The notes under the pieces are model-generated. The model searched no databases and was not told the origin of the DNA. It saw only the letters and a list, made by a program, of their open reading frames with translations. Shown piece after piece: positions 26,888-35,841 of a stretch of 64,000 bases of DNA. This stretch comes from Pedobacter sp. ok626 (GTDB lineage: Bacteria > Bacteroidota > Bacteroidia > Sphingobacteriales > Sphingobacteriaceae): positions 422,014 to 486,013 of the forward strand of contig NZ_FNEX01000003.1 in NCBI RefSeq assembly GCF_900100435.1, read 5' to 3'. Positions within the stretch are counted from its first letter, which is position 1; the number at the start of each line of letters is the position of its first letter. Made by a program: the position numbers and the translations under genes.

Positions 26888-26895
26888 CAAATATA
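26888..26895 (-). promoter_or_regulatory. -7 promoter element of the histone-like gene
   Basis: TATATTTG on the minus strand, an exact TAnnTTTG match, 65 bp upstream of the start codon. A TTG -33 element at the usual spacing is not clear. Confidence 0.5.
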
Positions 26896-27039
26896 TTTTT
26901 TTTTACAAATAATCGTACAGAACTTGCCCTGTATTGCATTTTTCTATTCAATCTTTATTATTTTAAAAACCTTTTGAGCCCTAAAAGGGTTACTTTCTAA
27001 GTTATTCTATTCAGAATTATCCCAGAGGAAACATCAATT

Positions 27040-27402
27040 ATGGCTATATTAATACACCTTATTGAAGATGATGAAGACATTAGGTTTATTATTGAGTATG
27101 TACTTTTAGAAGAAGGTTATGAGGTCGAGACTTTTGCTACTGCGGCTGCGTTCTATAGAAGTTTGCATAGGCACAAGCCAAATCTGATTATTTTAGATGT
27201 GATGTTGCCGGATGGCAATGGTATTAATATATGTCGTATGCTAAAATCAGATCCAGAAACATTAAACATTCCAATCATCATTATGTCTGCCCATGCAGCT
27301 GAAAAATCGGCGCTAGATGAAGCTGGAGCAGATGATTTTATCAGTAAACCATTTGATCTTAATCATTTTATTCATCGAGTTAAGGGGCAACTACCCATCT
27401 GA
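27040..27402 (+). CDS. Stand-alone response-regulator receiver domain
   Basis: 120 residues comprising only a REC domain. The acidic pocket is Glu9-Asp10-Asp11, the phosphoacceptor Asp53 (LIILDVMLPDGNG), the switch Ser83 (IIIMSAHA) and the conserved Lys103 (ISKPFD). There is no output domain, so it works as a CheY/Spo0F-like phosphorelay or protein-interaction module. No histidine kinase is encoded nearby, so its partner is elsewhere. Gaps on both sides suggest monocistronic transcription. Confidence 0.92.
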   Translation: MAILIHLIEDDEDIRFIIEYVLLEEGYEVETFATAAAFYRSLHRHKPNLIILDVMLPDGNGINICRMLKSDPETLNIPIIIMSAHAAEKSALDEAGADDFISKPFDLNHFIHRVKGQLPI

Positions 27403-27435
27403 AGAAAAAATTCTATGAATTAAAGAAAATTTTCT

Positions 27436-27443
27436 TATATTTG
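27436..27443 (+). promoter_or_regulatory. -7 promoter element of the toxin-antitoxin operon
   Basis: TATATTTG, an exact TAnnTTTG match, 23 bp before the antitoxin start codon. Confidence 0.5.
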
Positions 27444-27466
27444 AATAATCTTAAATGTGAGAAATT

Positions 27467-27925
27467 ATGGCTGCTACTCCAAAACCTTATAAAACCAAAA
27501 CTAAAGTATCCATTGTTGCCGAGCTAATAGCCCCATATCAATCTTTATACGGCAATTCAATAAGTCTACTTACAAACTCTAAAAAAGGCTTATCTGCAAA
27601 GGCGGCTCTTGATTTTTTAACCCTATCAGGTTTTAGCAAAGAAGAATTTCAAGACACTTTCAAAACCAATGTTAAAACTATACAAAATTACGTTACTAGT
27701 TCTTCAAAACTAGATGCCCCTTTAAGCGAAAAGCTTTTAAAGTCGTTTTCTTTGTTTGATAAAGGCATAGCTGTGTTTGGTTCCGCAGATGCCTTTCATC
27801 AATGGCTAAATACACCTTCATATGGCCTTGGCAATCAAATTCCTTTTGATTTGATGGATACGATTACCGGCATTTCTCTTATTGAAGAAGAACTAATCAG
27901 AATAGAGTACGGTGATTTGGCCTAA
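27467..27925 (+). CDS. Antitoxin, MbcA/ParS/Xre (DUF2384) family
   Basis: 152 residues. The N-terminal Xre-like region (LLTNSKKGLSAKAALDFLTLSGFSKEEF) is followed by the DUF2384 domain, ending FGSADAFHQWLNTPSYGLGNQIPFDLMDTITGISLIEEELIRIEYGDLA. The terminal G...I..EL.RIEYG is the family signature that blocks the RES active site. It precedes the RES gene by 2 bp, in the canonical antitoxin-toxin order. It should neutralise the toxin and repress the operon. Confidence 0.92.
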   Translation: MAATPKPYKTKTKVSIVAELIAPYQSLYGNSISLLTNSKKGLSAKAALDFLTLSGFSKEEFQDTFKTNVKTIQNYVTSSSKLDAPLSEKLLKSFSLFDKGIAVFGSADAFHQWLNTPSYGLGNQIPFDLMDTITGISLIEEELIRIEYGDLA

Positions 27926-27927
27926 TT

Positions 27928-28380
27928 ATGCAGGTATTTCGTATTGCATTAGCTAAATATGCGACTACATTAAATGCATCGGGCAGAGCTGCCCGGTGGA
28001 ATCCCAATGATGTCGAAATGATATACACTGCAAGCTCACGTTCGCTGGCTTGCCTTGAAAATGTGGTCCACAGAAATCAAGTTGGGTTGAACCATCTTTT
28101 TAAAGTAATGACCATCGTAATACCAGACGACCTCTGTATCCTATCCATTGAACAAAAAAAACTTCCGGCAAACTGGACCGAATTTGGTCAAATACCCATT
28201 ACTCAAAAATTAGGGGAAGATTGGATAAAAGAAAAAAAATCTGCTATCCTAAAAGTTCCATCATCCATTATTCATGCCGAATACAATTACGTTATCAATC
28301 CACTCCATCCGGATTTTAAATCTATCAAATTATTAAAATCAGAAGATTTCATTTTTGATAAAAGGATAAAAATGTCATAA
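27928..28380 (+). CDS. Toxin, RES domain NAD+ phosphorylase family
   Basis: 150 residues, the usual compact RES size. It opens VFRIALAKYA, with the catalytic Arg in ASGRAARWNPNDVEMIYTASSRSLACLENVVH; the Glu of CLENVVH and the Ser of VPSSIIHAEYNYVINPLHPDF complete the Arg-Glu-Ser set that names the family. RES toxins degrade NAD+ and cause growth arrest. Both key motifs are intact, so it is likely active, although the usual GGRWN reads AARWN. Paired with the antitoxin immediately upstream. Confidence 0.92.
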   Translation: MQVFRIALAKYATTLNASGRAARWNPNDVEMIYTASSRSLACLENVVHRNQVGLNHLFKVMTIVIPDDLCILSIEQKKLPANWTEFGQIPITQKLGEDWIKEKKSAILKVPSSIIHAEYNYVINPLHPDFKSIKLLKSEDFIFDKRIKMS

Positions 28381-28428
28381 TATTCATTTTACTTTGAATT
28401 TAAAAAAAAGCTAACGACATTAGCAGAA

Positions 28429-28575
28429 ATGGAACAAAAAGGGATTCATAAAGCTTTAGTGGTGACTTACAATAAAAGTCAGTTACAGGCCTATGCCCTA
28501 TTCAAAAAGTTTTTTAGAGAAAACTATCCATTAGGCTTCACCTTCCAAATCACGAGTAAGGACTTTATCAGTTAA
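28429..28575 (+). CDS. Small orphan ORF or gene remnant after the RES toxin
   Basis: A 48-residue frame from the ATG at 28429 (MEQKGIHKALVVTYNKSQLQ...). The frame is open back to the toxin stop codon, and the 16 preceding codons (YSFYFEFKKKLTTLAE) look protein-like, so it may be the C-terminal piece of a larger lost gene rather than a complete one. It is in the same frame as the toxin. A hairpin follows at 28575-28615. Family not recognised; function unknown. Confidence 0.35.
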   Translation: MEQKGIHKALVVTYNKSQLQAYALFKKFFRENYPLGFTFQITSKDFIS

Positions 28576-28621
28576 GCCCCGAATCATTTCTTTTACCTTC
28601 TTCGATTCAGGGGCTCAGATT
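28575..28621 (+). terminator. Terminator after the toxin-antitoxin block
   Basis: AGCCCCGAATC at 28575-28585 pairs with GATTCAGGGGCT at 28604-28615, with one bulged base, followed by CAGATTTTTT. It ends the toxin-antitoxin transcript. Nothing else recognisable lies between here and 28745. Confidence 0.65.
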
Positions 28622-28744
28622 TTTTCTGATAAACTATTCTATACATTTTTTTTCAACGGAACATTATAGCGACCCGTAAATCAGGTTATCGTTCAGTTGC
28701 ATTTGAGCCTAGTTCAATAATTATATTAACACATATAAATCATC

Positions 28745-29122
28745 ATGGAAACAAAATCATTATCACTGTCAAAAAGCGACTTCAAGCTGCTAAAAGAGCA
28801 TTTAGAAAAATCAAATATGAGCGCTTACAATAAAGGGAAGCTACAGGCAGAGCTAAAAGCAGCCACAATTTATTCAGAAGACCAACTCCCATCAGATGTT
28901 GTATGTTTAAAATCGGAAGCCAGAATAGCGAATGTAAAAACGGGAAAAGAATTTACATTTAAGCTGGTTATGCCCGAAGAAGCGAATATCAAAGTTCAAA
29001 AAGTATCTGTATTCGCACCAATAGGCATCGCTTTATTTGGATACAGAACGGGCGATAGCATCAATTGGGAAATGCCTGAGGGCATCCAGGAATTTAAAAT
29101 TCTTGAAGTTAACAGATTGTAA
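28745..29122 (+). CDS. Rnk / GreA-GreB C-terminal family protein
   Basis: 125 residues. The N-terminal helix pair (LSKSDFKLLKEHLEKSNMSAYNKGKLQAELKAA) and the C-terminal FKBP-like domain (KEFTFKLVMPEEANIKVQKVSVFAPIGIALFGYRTGDSINWEMP) match Rnk-type proteins that share the GreA/GreB RNA-polymerase-binding fold. The long acidic coiled coil needed for transcript cleavage is missing, so it probably modulates polymerase through the secondary channel without cleavage activity. Monocistronic. Confidence 0.85.
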   Translation: METKSLSLSKSDFKLLKEHLEKSNMSAYNKGKLQAELKAATIYSEDQLPSDVVCLKSEARIANVKTGKEFTFKLVMPEEANIKVQKVSVFAPIGIALFGYRTGDSINWEMPEGIQEFKILEVNRL

Positions 29123-29160
29123 TCTATTAAATATGACTCGGGAGATATTGGGACACCGCC

Positions 29161-29931
29161 CTATCTCCTTCCAGCCATTTTAATCATGCGTTGCGCCAAA
29201 TCCTTGCCCAGGTAATTATCAATAACCCCATGCACAAGGTAAAGTAAAGGTGTCATTAAAATGGCTACAATAAACTTATAGGTATAATTAACCAAGCCTA
29301 TGGCGGCTACCATTTGCCAGCTCCAGTGGTACTGTGGATTCAAATAGAACGCAATAAAGATCACCACAAAACTATCAATACATTGCGAAACAACTGTTGA
29401 GCCTGTAGCACGTAACCACAGCGCTTTATCTCCGGTAATCATCTTAATACGGTGAAAAATGACCACGTCAGCAATCTGTCCCACTAAAAAAGCAATTACA
29501 GAACCGACAATAATCCACATGCCCTGCCCAAATATACCTGCAAACGCAGCATTCATATTCACATGCTGTCCATTAATATTTTGATTTACCCAAAAACCTG
29601 ATGGTGTAAGATGCATTGCTGCCCCTACTACAATAAAAGCGTAGGAAATTAAAATGGCCGTCAATACCGATAAAAAACGAACTTGCTTAACGCCATAATA
29701 TTCGTTAATAATATCAGTCATGATAAATATTAAAGGCCAGGTTAATACACCTGCCGACATGTTAAAAGATAAATTGGGTACACCCAATAAGCTAATGTCA
29801 AATTGCTTAATTCCCAGTGTTCCCTCTACCGTAAAAATCTTTACTCCTATAAACTCTGATAATATGGCATTAGCTACAAAAAAGCTCCCAAGAACGAGCA
29901 ATAACTTGCTCTCTTTTGTTTTAAAACTCAT
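29161..29931 (-). CDS. Queuosine precursor transporter (YhhQ/QPTR family)
   Basis: 256 residues with about six to seven membrane segments. LLVLGSFFVANAILSEFIGVKIF opens the protein; WPLIFIMTDIINEYYG is the diagnostic YhhQ motif, with VGQIADVVIFH and RATGSTVVSQCIDSFVVIFIAF further on. The family (COG1738) takes up preQ0/preQ1-type deazapurines. queE lies 5 kb away at 35159, so the cell can both make and salvage queuosine precursors. Length is slightly above the usual 220-240 residues because of a loop around 85-125. Confidence 0.88.
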   Translation of the reverse strand: MSFKTKESKLLLVLGSFFVANAILSEFIGVKIFTVEGTLGIKQFDISLLGVPNLSFNMSAGVLTWPLIFIMTDIINEYYGVKQVRFLSVLTAILISYAFIVVGAAMHLTPSGFWVNQNINGQHVNMNAAFAGIFGQGMWIIVGSVIAFLVGQIADVVIFHRIKMITGDKALWLRATGSTVVSQCIDSFVVIFIAFYLNPQYHWSWQMVAAIGLVNYTYKFIVAILMTPLLYLVHGVIDNYLGKDLAQRMIKMAGRR

Positions 29932-30000
29932 AGCAGGTTGAAATTATTAAATAAATCTGACATAAGCTGATAAAATATTTATTTCTATTTTCGCTGTAAC

Positions 30001-31146
30001 ATGATATCAATAAATTCAAAATTACCACATACCGGCACTACAATCTTTACTGTAATGTCGAAATTAGCAGAAGAGCATAAAGCCATTAACTTATCTCAGG
30101 GCTTCCCTGACTATGATTGCGATCCAAAACTTTTAAGTTTTGTAACCGATGCAATGCAAAAAGGCTTTAACCAATACGCCCCAATGCCAGGCTTACCAGT
30201 CCTTAGAGACCTGATTGCCGAGAAAGTGAGTAATTTATATGGAGCCAATTATCATCCAGACACCGAAGTAACCATTACTGCTGGTGGCACACAGGCAATT
30301 TTCACAGCTTTAAGCTCTTGCATTAATCACGGCGATGAGGTAATCATTTTTGAACCTGCTTATGATTGTTACGCTCCAGCTATTAAGTTATTGGGTGGCT
30401 TGGTTAAACCTTACGAACTATGTCCACCTAATTATGAAATAGACTGGGAAATGGTTAAAAAACTGTTTACGGCTAATACGAAAATGATTATCCTGAACAG
30501 TCCACAAAACCCTACTGGCTGCACCTTATCTGAAAAAGACATCAAAGCGCTTGTTAAGCTAACCAAGAACACTGATATCTTGATTTTAAGCGACGAAGTA
30601 TACGAACACATTATATTTGATGACAATAAGTATCGAAGTATTGCGTTATACCCTGAATTAAGAGAAAGAAGCTTTATTGTAGCTTCATTTGGAAAGCTGC
30701 TACATGCCACTGGTTGGAAAATGGGATATTGCCTTGCTCCCGAACAACTCATGAAAGAATTTAGAAAAGTACATCAATTTAATGTCTTTAGTGTAAATAC
30801 ACCTATGCAACTGGGGATTGCAAACTACCTCAAAGACCCGGAGACTTACACAAGCCTTCCCAATTTCTTTCAACAGAAACGAGATTTCTTCCGCAGCCTG
30901 CTTATGGAAACTAACTTTAAATTACTACCTTGTAACGGATCTTATTTTCAATGCGTTAGCTATGCGCACTTAAATAAAGAAAAAGATACAGATATGGCCG
31001 TAAGGCTGGTTAAAGAATATGGCGTAGCGAGTATCCCAGTTTCGGCCTTCTATATTAAGAATACAGATCATCAGGTGTTGCGATTTTGTTTTGCAAAAAA
31101 GCAAGAAACACTGGAAAAAGCCGTTGAAAGACTAATGAAATTATAA
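30001..31146 (+). CDS. Methionine aminotransferase-like PLP enzyme (YbdL type, class I/II)
   Basis: 381 residues. NLSQGFPDYDCDP and FNQYAPMPGLPVLRDLI are typical of the YbdL/KAT branch. NSPQNPTGCTLS is the cofactor-contacting loop, and the Schiff-base lysine lies in VASFGKLLHATGWKMGY. The C-terminal arginine is in VLRFCFAK. It transaminates methionine or other hydrophobic amino acids with 2-oxoglutarate or glutamine-derived acceptors. The omega-amidase gene starts 24 bp downstream; the pairing is the known glutamine-transaminase/omega-amidase module of methionine salvage. Confidence 0.9.
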   Translation: MISINSKLPHTGTTIFTVMSKLAEEHKAINLSQGFPDYDCDPKLLSFVTDAMQKGFNQYAPMPGLPVLRDLIAEKVSNLYGANYHPDTEVTITAGGTQAIFTALSSCINHGDEVIIFEPAYDCYAPAIKLLGGLVKPYELCPPNYEIDWEMVKKLFTANTKMIILNSPQNPTGCTLSEKDIKALVKLTKNTDILILSDEVYEHIIFDDNKYRSIALYPELRERSFIVASFGKLLHATGWKMGYCLAPEQLMKEFRKVHQFNVFSVNTPMQLGIANYLKDPETYTSLPNFFQQKRDFFRSLLMETNFKLLPCNGSYFQCVSYAHLNKEKDTDMAVRLVKEYGVASIPVSAFYIKNTDHQVLRFCFAKKQETLEKAVERLMKL

Positions 31147-31170
31147 TTTAAATCCCTATAAATTAGAATA

Positions 31171-31974
31171 ATGGATAGCCCAAATTACTTAAACATAAAT
31201 AACCTTAAAGTTACTATTTTTCAGGCATACCTGTTCTGGGAAAACATTGATAAAAACCTTCAAAATCTTACTTTAAGGCTGTCATCGGGTGTAAAAGAAA
31301 AGACAGACCTAATAGTTTTACCTGAAATGTTCAATACTGGCTTTAGTATGAATGCTGCCGAGCTTGCAGAAGAAATGAATGGGAAAACTATGCAATGGAT
31401 GCATGCAACTGCCAATAAATATGATTGCGTAGTTACCGGAAGTCTGATCATTAAAGAAAACGGAAACTATTATAATCGCTTGATTTGGATGCTCCCGAAT
31501 GGAGATTCTAGTCACTATGACAAAAGACATTTATTTGGATTGGGTGATGAAGATAAAACGTATACTCCCGGAAAGGACAAAGTTATTGTGGAACTAAAGG
31601 GCTGGAAAATACGTTTAGCAATCTGTTATGACCTTCGTTTTCCAGTATGGCTACGCAACCAAAATGAAGAATACGACATCTTACTGTTAATCGCCAGCTG
31701 GCCAGATAAGCGTTCAGCGCACTGGAAAGCATTAATCCCTGCCAGAGCAATTGAAAACCAGAGCTATGTAATTGCGGCCAATAGGATTGGCCATGATGGT
31801 AAAGAGGTCTATCATAGCGGACACTCCATGTGTATTGATCCTATGGGTAAGACCGTTTATTACAAACCTGAGGACGAAGACCTGTATACTTTTAGTATTG
31901 GCTATGAAGAATTGGTAAAAACCCGTAGAAGTTTCCCTTTCTTAAAAGATGCTGATCAGTTTAATATCGTATAA
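31171..31974 (+). CDS. Omega-amidase / carbon-nitrogen hydrolase (YafV type)
   Basis: 267 residues. The nitrilase-family catalytic triad is visible: Glu52 in IVLPEMFNTGFSM, Lys118 in HYDKRHLFG and Cys152 in LAICYDLRFPVW. These motifs match YafV/Nit2-like omega-amidases, which hydrolyse 2-oxoglutaramate or 2-oxosuccinamate. Coupled to the transaminase upstream, it drives glutamine-dependent transamination to completion. Confidence 0.92.
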   Translation: MDSPNYLNINNLKVTIFQAYLFWENIDKNLQNLTLRLSSGVKEKTDLIVLPEMFNTGFSMNAAELAEEMNGKTMQWMHATANKYDCVVTGSLIIKENGNYYNRLIWMLPNGDSSHYDKRHLFGLGDEDKTYTPGKDKVIVELKGWKIRLAICYDLRFPVWLRNQNEEYDILLLIASWPDKRSAHWKALIPARAIENQSYVIAANRIGHDGKEVYHSGHSMCIDPMGKTVYYKPEDEDLYTFSIGYEELVKTRRSFPFLKDADQFNIV

Positions 31975-31988
31975 TCAAGGCAAAATAC

Positions 31989-31996
31989 TATATTTG
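31989..31996 (+). promoter_or_regulatory. -7 promoter element of lepA
   Basis: TATATTTG, an exact TAnnTTTG match, ending 8 bp before the lepA start codon. A transcript from here would have almost no leader. No clear TTG -33 element at normal spacing. Confidence 0.5.
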
Positions 31997-32004
31997 CGCC
32001 ACTG

Positions 32005-33792
32005 ATGAAGCACATACGTAATTTTTGCATAATTGCACATATTGATCACGGTAAAAGCACTTTAGCTGACCGTCTACTGGAATACACTAATACCATTTCT
32101 CAACGCGAGTCTCAAGCTCAGTTGCTTGACAATATGGATTTAGAGCGTGAGCGTGGGATCACGATAAAAAGTCACGCCATACAAATGAATTATAAGGTCG
32201 GCGAAATTGAATACAATTTCAACCTTATTGACACACCGGGACACGTAGATTTTTCTTACGAAGTTTCACGTTCTATTGCAGCCTGTGAAGGTGCCCTACT
32301 TATTGTTGACGCATCTCAGGGAATTCAGGCGCAAACTATTTCAAACTTATATCTAGCTTTAGAGCACGACCTTGAAATTATCCCGATTTTAAATAAGATG
32401 GATTTACCTGGGGCAATGCCTGAGGAAGTAAAAGACCAGATTATTGATTTAATCGGATGTAAACGTGAGGATATTATTCCTGCATCGGGTAAAACGGGAT
32501 TGGGTATTCCGGATATCATTCAGGCTATCGTAGACCGTGTCCCTGCTCCTGTTGGTGACCCAGAGGCTCCTTTACAAGCACTTATTTTCGATTCAGTATT
32601 CAACCCTTTTAGAGGAATTATTGCCTACTATAAAGTAGTAAATGGCGAGATTAAAAAGGGAGATAAAGTTAAGTTCATAAATACTGGCAAACAATATTTA
32701 GCTGACGAAGTTGGTATCCTTAAACTGGATATGGCGCCACGTAAAGTAGTTAAAACTGGTGATGTAGGTTATATTATTTCCGGAATTAAAGAAGCCCGTG
32801 AGGTAAAAGTTGGTGATACCATTACTACCGTTGATAGACCTTCATTAGTATCAATTCAAGGTTTCGAAGAGGTTAAGCCAATGGTTTTCGCTGGTATTTA
32901 CCCTGTTGATACTGACGAATTTGAAGAATTACGTGAGGCAATGCATAAGTTGCAATTGAACGATGCTTCTATCGTTTTCGAACCAGAAAGTTCTGCAGCC
33001 TTAGGTTTTGGTTTCCGCTGCGGATTCCTTGGAATGTTGCACATGGAGATCATCCAGGAACGTTTGGAGCGTGAATTCGGTATGACGGTTATCACAACGG
33101 TACCCAACGTATCTTACATCGCATATACGACCAAGGGTGATAAAATTATTGTAAACAATCCTTCAGATTTACCAGACCCAAGTAAATTGGATTCTGTAGA
33201 AGAACCTTTCATCAAAGCAAATATCATTACTAAAGCTGAATTTGTTGGCCCTGTAATGTCACTTTGTATTCAGAAAAGAGGAATCATAGCAAATCAATCT
33301 TATTTAACCTCTGACAGAGTTGAATTGGTTTTTGAGATGCCGATGGGTGAAATTGTATTCGACTTTTATGATAAGTTAAAAACAATTTCTAAAGGTTATG
33401 CTTCATTCGATTATCATCAGATTGGTTATCGCAAGTCTGATTTGGTAAGATTGGATGTATTGTTAAATGAAGAACCGGTTGATGCCTTATCATCATTGAT
33501 TCACCGTAGTAATGCTTACGATTTTGGAAAGAAAATTTGTGAAAAACTAAGAGAATTAATCCCTCGTCAACAATTCGAGATTAAGATACAGGCATCTATT
33601 GGTGCAAAAGTTATTGCACGCGAAACCCTAAGTGCTTTACGTAAAGATGTTACAGCTAAATGTTACGGTGGTGATATTTCACGTAAACGTAAGCTACTTG
33701 AAAAACAGAAGGCAGGAAAGAAACGTATGCGTCAAGTTGGAAACGTAGAGATTCCTCAAACGGCTTTCATGGCAGTACTTAAACTGGATTAA
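32005..33792 (+). CDS. lepA: Elongation factor 4 (LepA)
   Basis: 595 residues, the standard length. It opens [26 protein letters not shown] (G1, AHIDHGKST). [12 protein letters not shown] is the switch I region, [15 protein letters not shown] the G3 motif, and NKMDLPGA the G4 motif. The LepA-specific C-terminal domain reads [27 protein letters not shown]. The GTPase acts on ribosomes to favour back-translocation or initiation. 30 bp after the omega-amidase gene, with its own promoter element. Confidence 0.98.
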   Translation: MKHIRNFCIIAHIDHGKSTLADRLLEYTNTISQRESQAQLLDNMDLERERGITIKSHAIQMNYKVGEIEYNFNLIDTPGHVDFSYEVSRSIAACEGALLIVDASQGIQAQTISNLYLALEHDLEIIPILNKMDLPGAMPEEVKDQIIDLIGCKREDIIPASGKTGLGIPDIIQAIVDRVPAPVGDPEAPLQALIFDSVFNPFRGIIAYYKVVNGEIKKGDKVKFINTGKQYLADEVGILKLDMAPRKVVKTGDVGYIISGIKEAREVKVGDTITTVDRPSLVSIQGFEEVKPMVFAGIYPVDTDEFEELREAMHKLQLNDASIVFEPESSAALGFGFRCGFLGMLHMEIIQERLEREFGMTVITTVPNVSYIAYTTKGDKIIVNNPSDLPDPSKLDSVEEPFIKANIITKAEFVGPVMSLCIQKRGIIANQSYLTSDRVELVFEMPMGEIVFDFYDKLKTISKGYASFDYHQIGYRKSDLVRLDVLLNEEPVDALSSLIHRSNAYDFGKKICEKLRELIPRQQFEIKIQASIGAKVIARETLSALRKDVTAKCYGGDISRKRKLLEKQKAGKKRMRQVGNVEIPQTAFMAVLKLD

Positions 33793-33847
33793 TCCAATAA
33801 CTTTAACTTTTCCTAAATTTTTAACCAAAAAACAACTCGATCACTAC

Positions 33848-34729
33848 ATGCAATTACTAGACGGAAAATTCGCATCTGAAAAAATAAAACAGGAAATAGC
33901 AGCTGAAGCTGCAGATTTTTTAGCTAAGCGTGGTAGAAAACCACATTTAGTAGCAATTCTAGTCGGTAACGATGGCGGTAGTGAAACTTATGTTGCCAGT
34001 AAAATGAAAAACTGCGAAAAGGTTGGATTCCAATCTTCTCTGATCAGATACGACGTTACGGTAACCGAAGAAGAACTACTACAAAAAATTGAAGAAATCA
34101 ATCAGGATGCCGGTGTTGACGGCTTAATTGTACAACTTCCACTTCCTAAACATATCGATCCGGAAAAAGTAACTGAAAAAATTGATTACCGCAAAGATGT
34201 AGATGGTTTCCATCCTGTAAACTTAGGTAGAATGATGCGTAATCTTCCTTGCTTTATTCCTGCTACTCCTTATGGTATTCTATTAATGTTACAAGCTTAC
34301 CAAATAGACACTGCGGGTAAACATTGCGTAGTGGTTGGCAGAAGCAATATTGTTGGAAGTCCAATGAGTATTTTAATGGCCCGTAATGCGAATCCAGGTA
34401 ATTGTACAGTAACACTTACACATAGTAAAACTACAAACTTAAAAGAATTGGCACTTCAAGCTGACATCATTGTGGCAGCAATTGGTAAAAAGAACTTTGT
34501 AACTGCAGATATGGTAAAACCTGGTGCGATCATCATTGATGTTGGTATCAACAGAGAAACTTCAGATCAAACTAAATCCGGCTACAAACTATACGGGGAT
34601 GTTGATTTTGAAAATGTAGCGCCTAAATCGTCATGGATCACTCCAGTTCCCGGAGGTGTAGGCTTAATGACTATCGTAGGTTTACTAAAAAATACACTAG
34701 CCTCTGCCAAAGGAGAAATTTACAGCTAA
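33848..34729 (+). CDS. folD: Methylenetetrahydrofolate dehydrogenase / methenyltetrahydrofolate cyclohydrolase
   Basis: 293 residues. [17 protein letters not shown] contains the Tyr and Lys of the cyclohydrolase active site. [13 protein letters not shown] and [11 protein letters not shown] are folate-binding signatures, [17 protein letters not shown] is the NADP-binding loop, and [18 protein letters not shown] closes the protein. It is bifunctional in one-carbon metabolism. Transcription probably ends in the hairpin at 34776-34802, which lies inside the convergent Rieske gene. Confidence 0.97.
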   Translation: MQLLDGKFASEKIKQEIAAEAADFLAKRGRKPHLVAILVGNDGGSETYVASKMKNCEKVGFQSSLIRYDVTVTEEELLQKIEEINQDAGVDGLIVQLPLPKHIDPEKVTEKIDYRKDVDGFHPVNLGRMMRNLPCFIPATPYGILLMLQAYQIDTAGKHCVVVGRSNIVGSPMSILMARNANPGNCTVTLTHSKTTNLKELALQADIIVAAIGKKNFVTADMVKPGAIIIDVGINRETSDQTKSGYKLYGDVDFENVAPKSSWITPVPGGVGLMTIVGLLKNTLASAKGEIYS

Positions 34730-34739
34730 GGCAATTGGT

Positions 34740-35081
34740 TTAGCCCCCGAAAAGCCTTTTTATCCAACTTTTTTTAAACCCGACGTACAACCCGTCGGGT
34801 TTTATTTCTACCGGATACCTTTCAATATAATCCCCCTGCCCTTCTGCGCCCATACCAGTATGTAAATCATACTCCCAACGATGGATTGGACAAACAAGAT
34901 GTCCGTTTTTGCACCAGCCGCCACTCAATACACCTCCAGCATGAGGACAATAATTCTGTACAACGAAAAACTCATCATTATGACTTACCAGGCATAGTTT
35001 CTTTCCATCAACATTAATTTGTCTAACAAATTCCCCTTTCTCAACTTCTATATCAATTTTATGCCAAATCAATTTATTCAT
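34740..35081 (-). CDS. Rieske [2Fe-2S] ferredoxin-like protein
   Basis: 113 residues. The cluster ligands are Cys45 and His47 (YCPH) and Cys64 and His67 (CPIH), in a non-haem-dioxygenase-type Rieske fold; the disulfide cysteines of the bc1 type are absent, so it is a soluble electron carrier. No oxygenase partner is adjacent. The last 20 codons contain the hairpin that serves as a terminator for folD on the opposite strand. Confidence 0.9.
   Translation of the reverse strand: MNKLIWHKIDIEVEKGEFVRQINVDGKKLCLVSHNDEFFVVQNYCPHAGGVLSGGWCKNGHLVCPIHRWEYDLHTGMGAEGQGDYIERYPVEIKPDGLYVGFKKSWIKRLFGG
34776..34807 (+). terminator. folD terminator embedded in the 3' end of the Rieske gene
   Basis: Perfect 10-bp stem AAACCCGACG / CGTCGGGTTT with a 7-nt loop, followed on the plus strand by TATTT so that the hairpin exits into a T-rich tract. 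It lies 47 bp past the folD stop and inside codons of the convergent Rieske gene (around KPDGLYVGFKK). Confidence 0.75.
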
Positions 35082-35139
35082 AGGTCAGTCATATATTGAG
35101 CTTAAGATACATATATTCTCATTTTGATTGTTATTTATT

Positions 35140-35147
35140 TACCTTTG
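35140..35147 (+). promoter_or_regulatory. -7 promoter element of queE
   Basis: TACCTTTG, an exact TAnnTTTG match, ending 11 bp before the ATG at 35159. It also rules out the longer frame beginning at 35096, which would start upstream of the promoter. Confidence 0.55.
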
Positions 35148-35158
35148 CAACCTTAAAT

Positions 35159-35782
35159 ATGGCACATCAAATACCAGAAGACGGCACATTACTTCCATTA
35201 ATGGAGGAGTTTTACACGATACAGGGAGAAGGATTTAACACCGGAAAAGCCGCTTACTTTATCCGCTTAGGCGGTTGCGATGTAGGCTGCCATTGGTGCG
35301 ATGTAAAAGAAAGCTGGGATGCGGAATTACATCCGCTCAGCCTATCTGACGATATTGTAAAAAAAGCAGATAGCTTCCCTGGAAAAGCTGTAGTGATTAC
35401 TGGTGGTGAACCATTAATATATAACCTGGACTACCTGACGAAGGAACTTCGTAAAAAAGGAATACTAACCTTTATTGAAACATCTGGAGCCTATCCTCTT
35501 TCGGGTGAATGGGATTGGATTTGTTTATCCCCAAAAAAGTTTAAAGCTCCTCGTCCCGATATCACTCCCTTTGCCAATGAGCTGAAAGTAATCGTATTTA
35601 ACAAAAGTGATTTTGAATGGGCAGAAAAATATGCCGAGACCGTTTCACCAAATTGCAAACTATACCTGCAACCTGAATGGTCGAAATCAAAAGAAATCAC
35701 TCCTTTGATTATCGATTATGTAATGGCGAATCCTAAATGGGAAATCTCATTACAAACCCATAAGTTTTTAAACATCCCTTAA
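35159..35782 (+). CDS. queE: 7-carboxy-7-deazaguanine synthase (radical SAM)
   Basis: 207 residues from the ATG at 35159. EFYTIQGEGFNTGKAAYFIRLGGC leads into the cluster motif Cys40-x3-Cys44-x2-Cys47 (GCDVGCHWCD) of the radical SAM core. VVITGGEPL is the GGEP SAM-binding loop. ETSGAYPLSGEWDWICLSPKK matches QueE. It converts 6-carboxytetrahydropterin to CDG, the first deazapurine of the preQ0/queuosine pathway. A promoter element immediately upstream indicates separate transcription; queC and queD are not in the window. Confidence 0.95.
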   Translation: MAHQIPEDGTLLPLMEEFYTIQGEGFNTGKAAYFIRLGGCDVGCHWCDVKESWDAELHPLSLSDDIVKKADSFPGKAVVITGGEPLIYNLDYLTKELRKKGILTFIETSGAYPLSGEWDWICLSPKKFKAPRPDITPFANELKVIVFNKSDFEWAEKYAETVSPNCKLYLQPEWSKSKEITPLIIDYVMANPKWEISLQTHKFLNIP

Positions 35783-35841
35783 CCCGCTTATTTATTTTTT
35801 CGCTACATTTAACTTCATAGTTAATCTATTTAGTAGCATTG

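Noticed and set aside
35096..35158. Longer queE frame from 35096
   Set aside because: It begins upstream of the TACCTTTG promoter element and adds 21 residues that are not typical of QueE.
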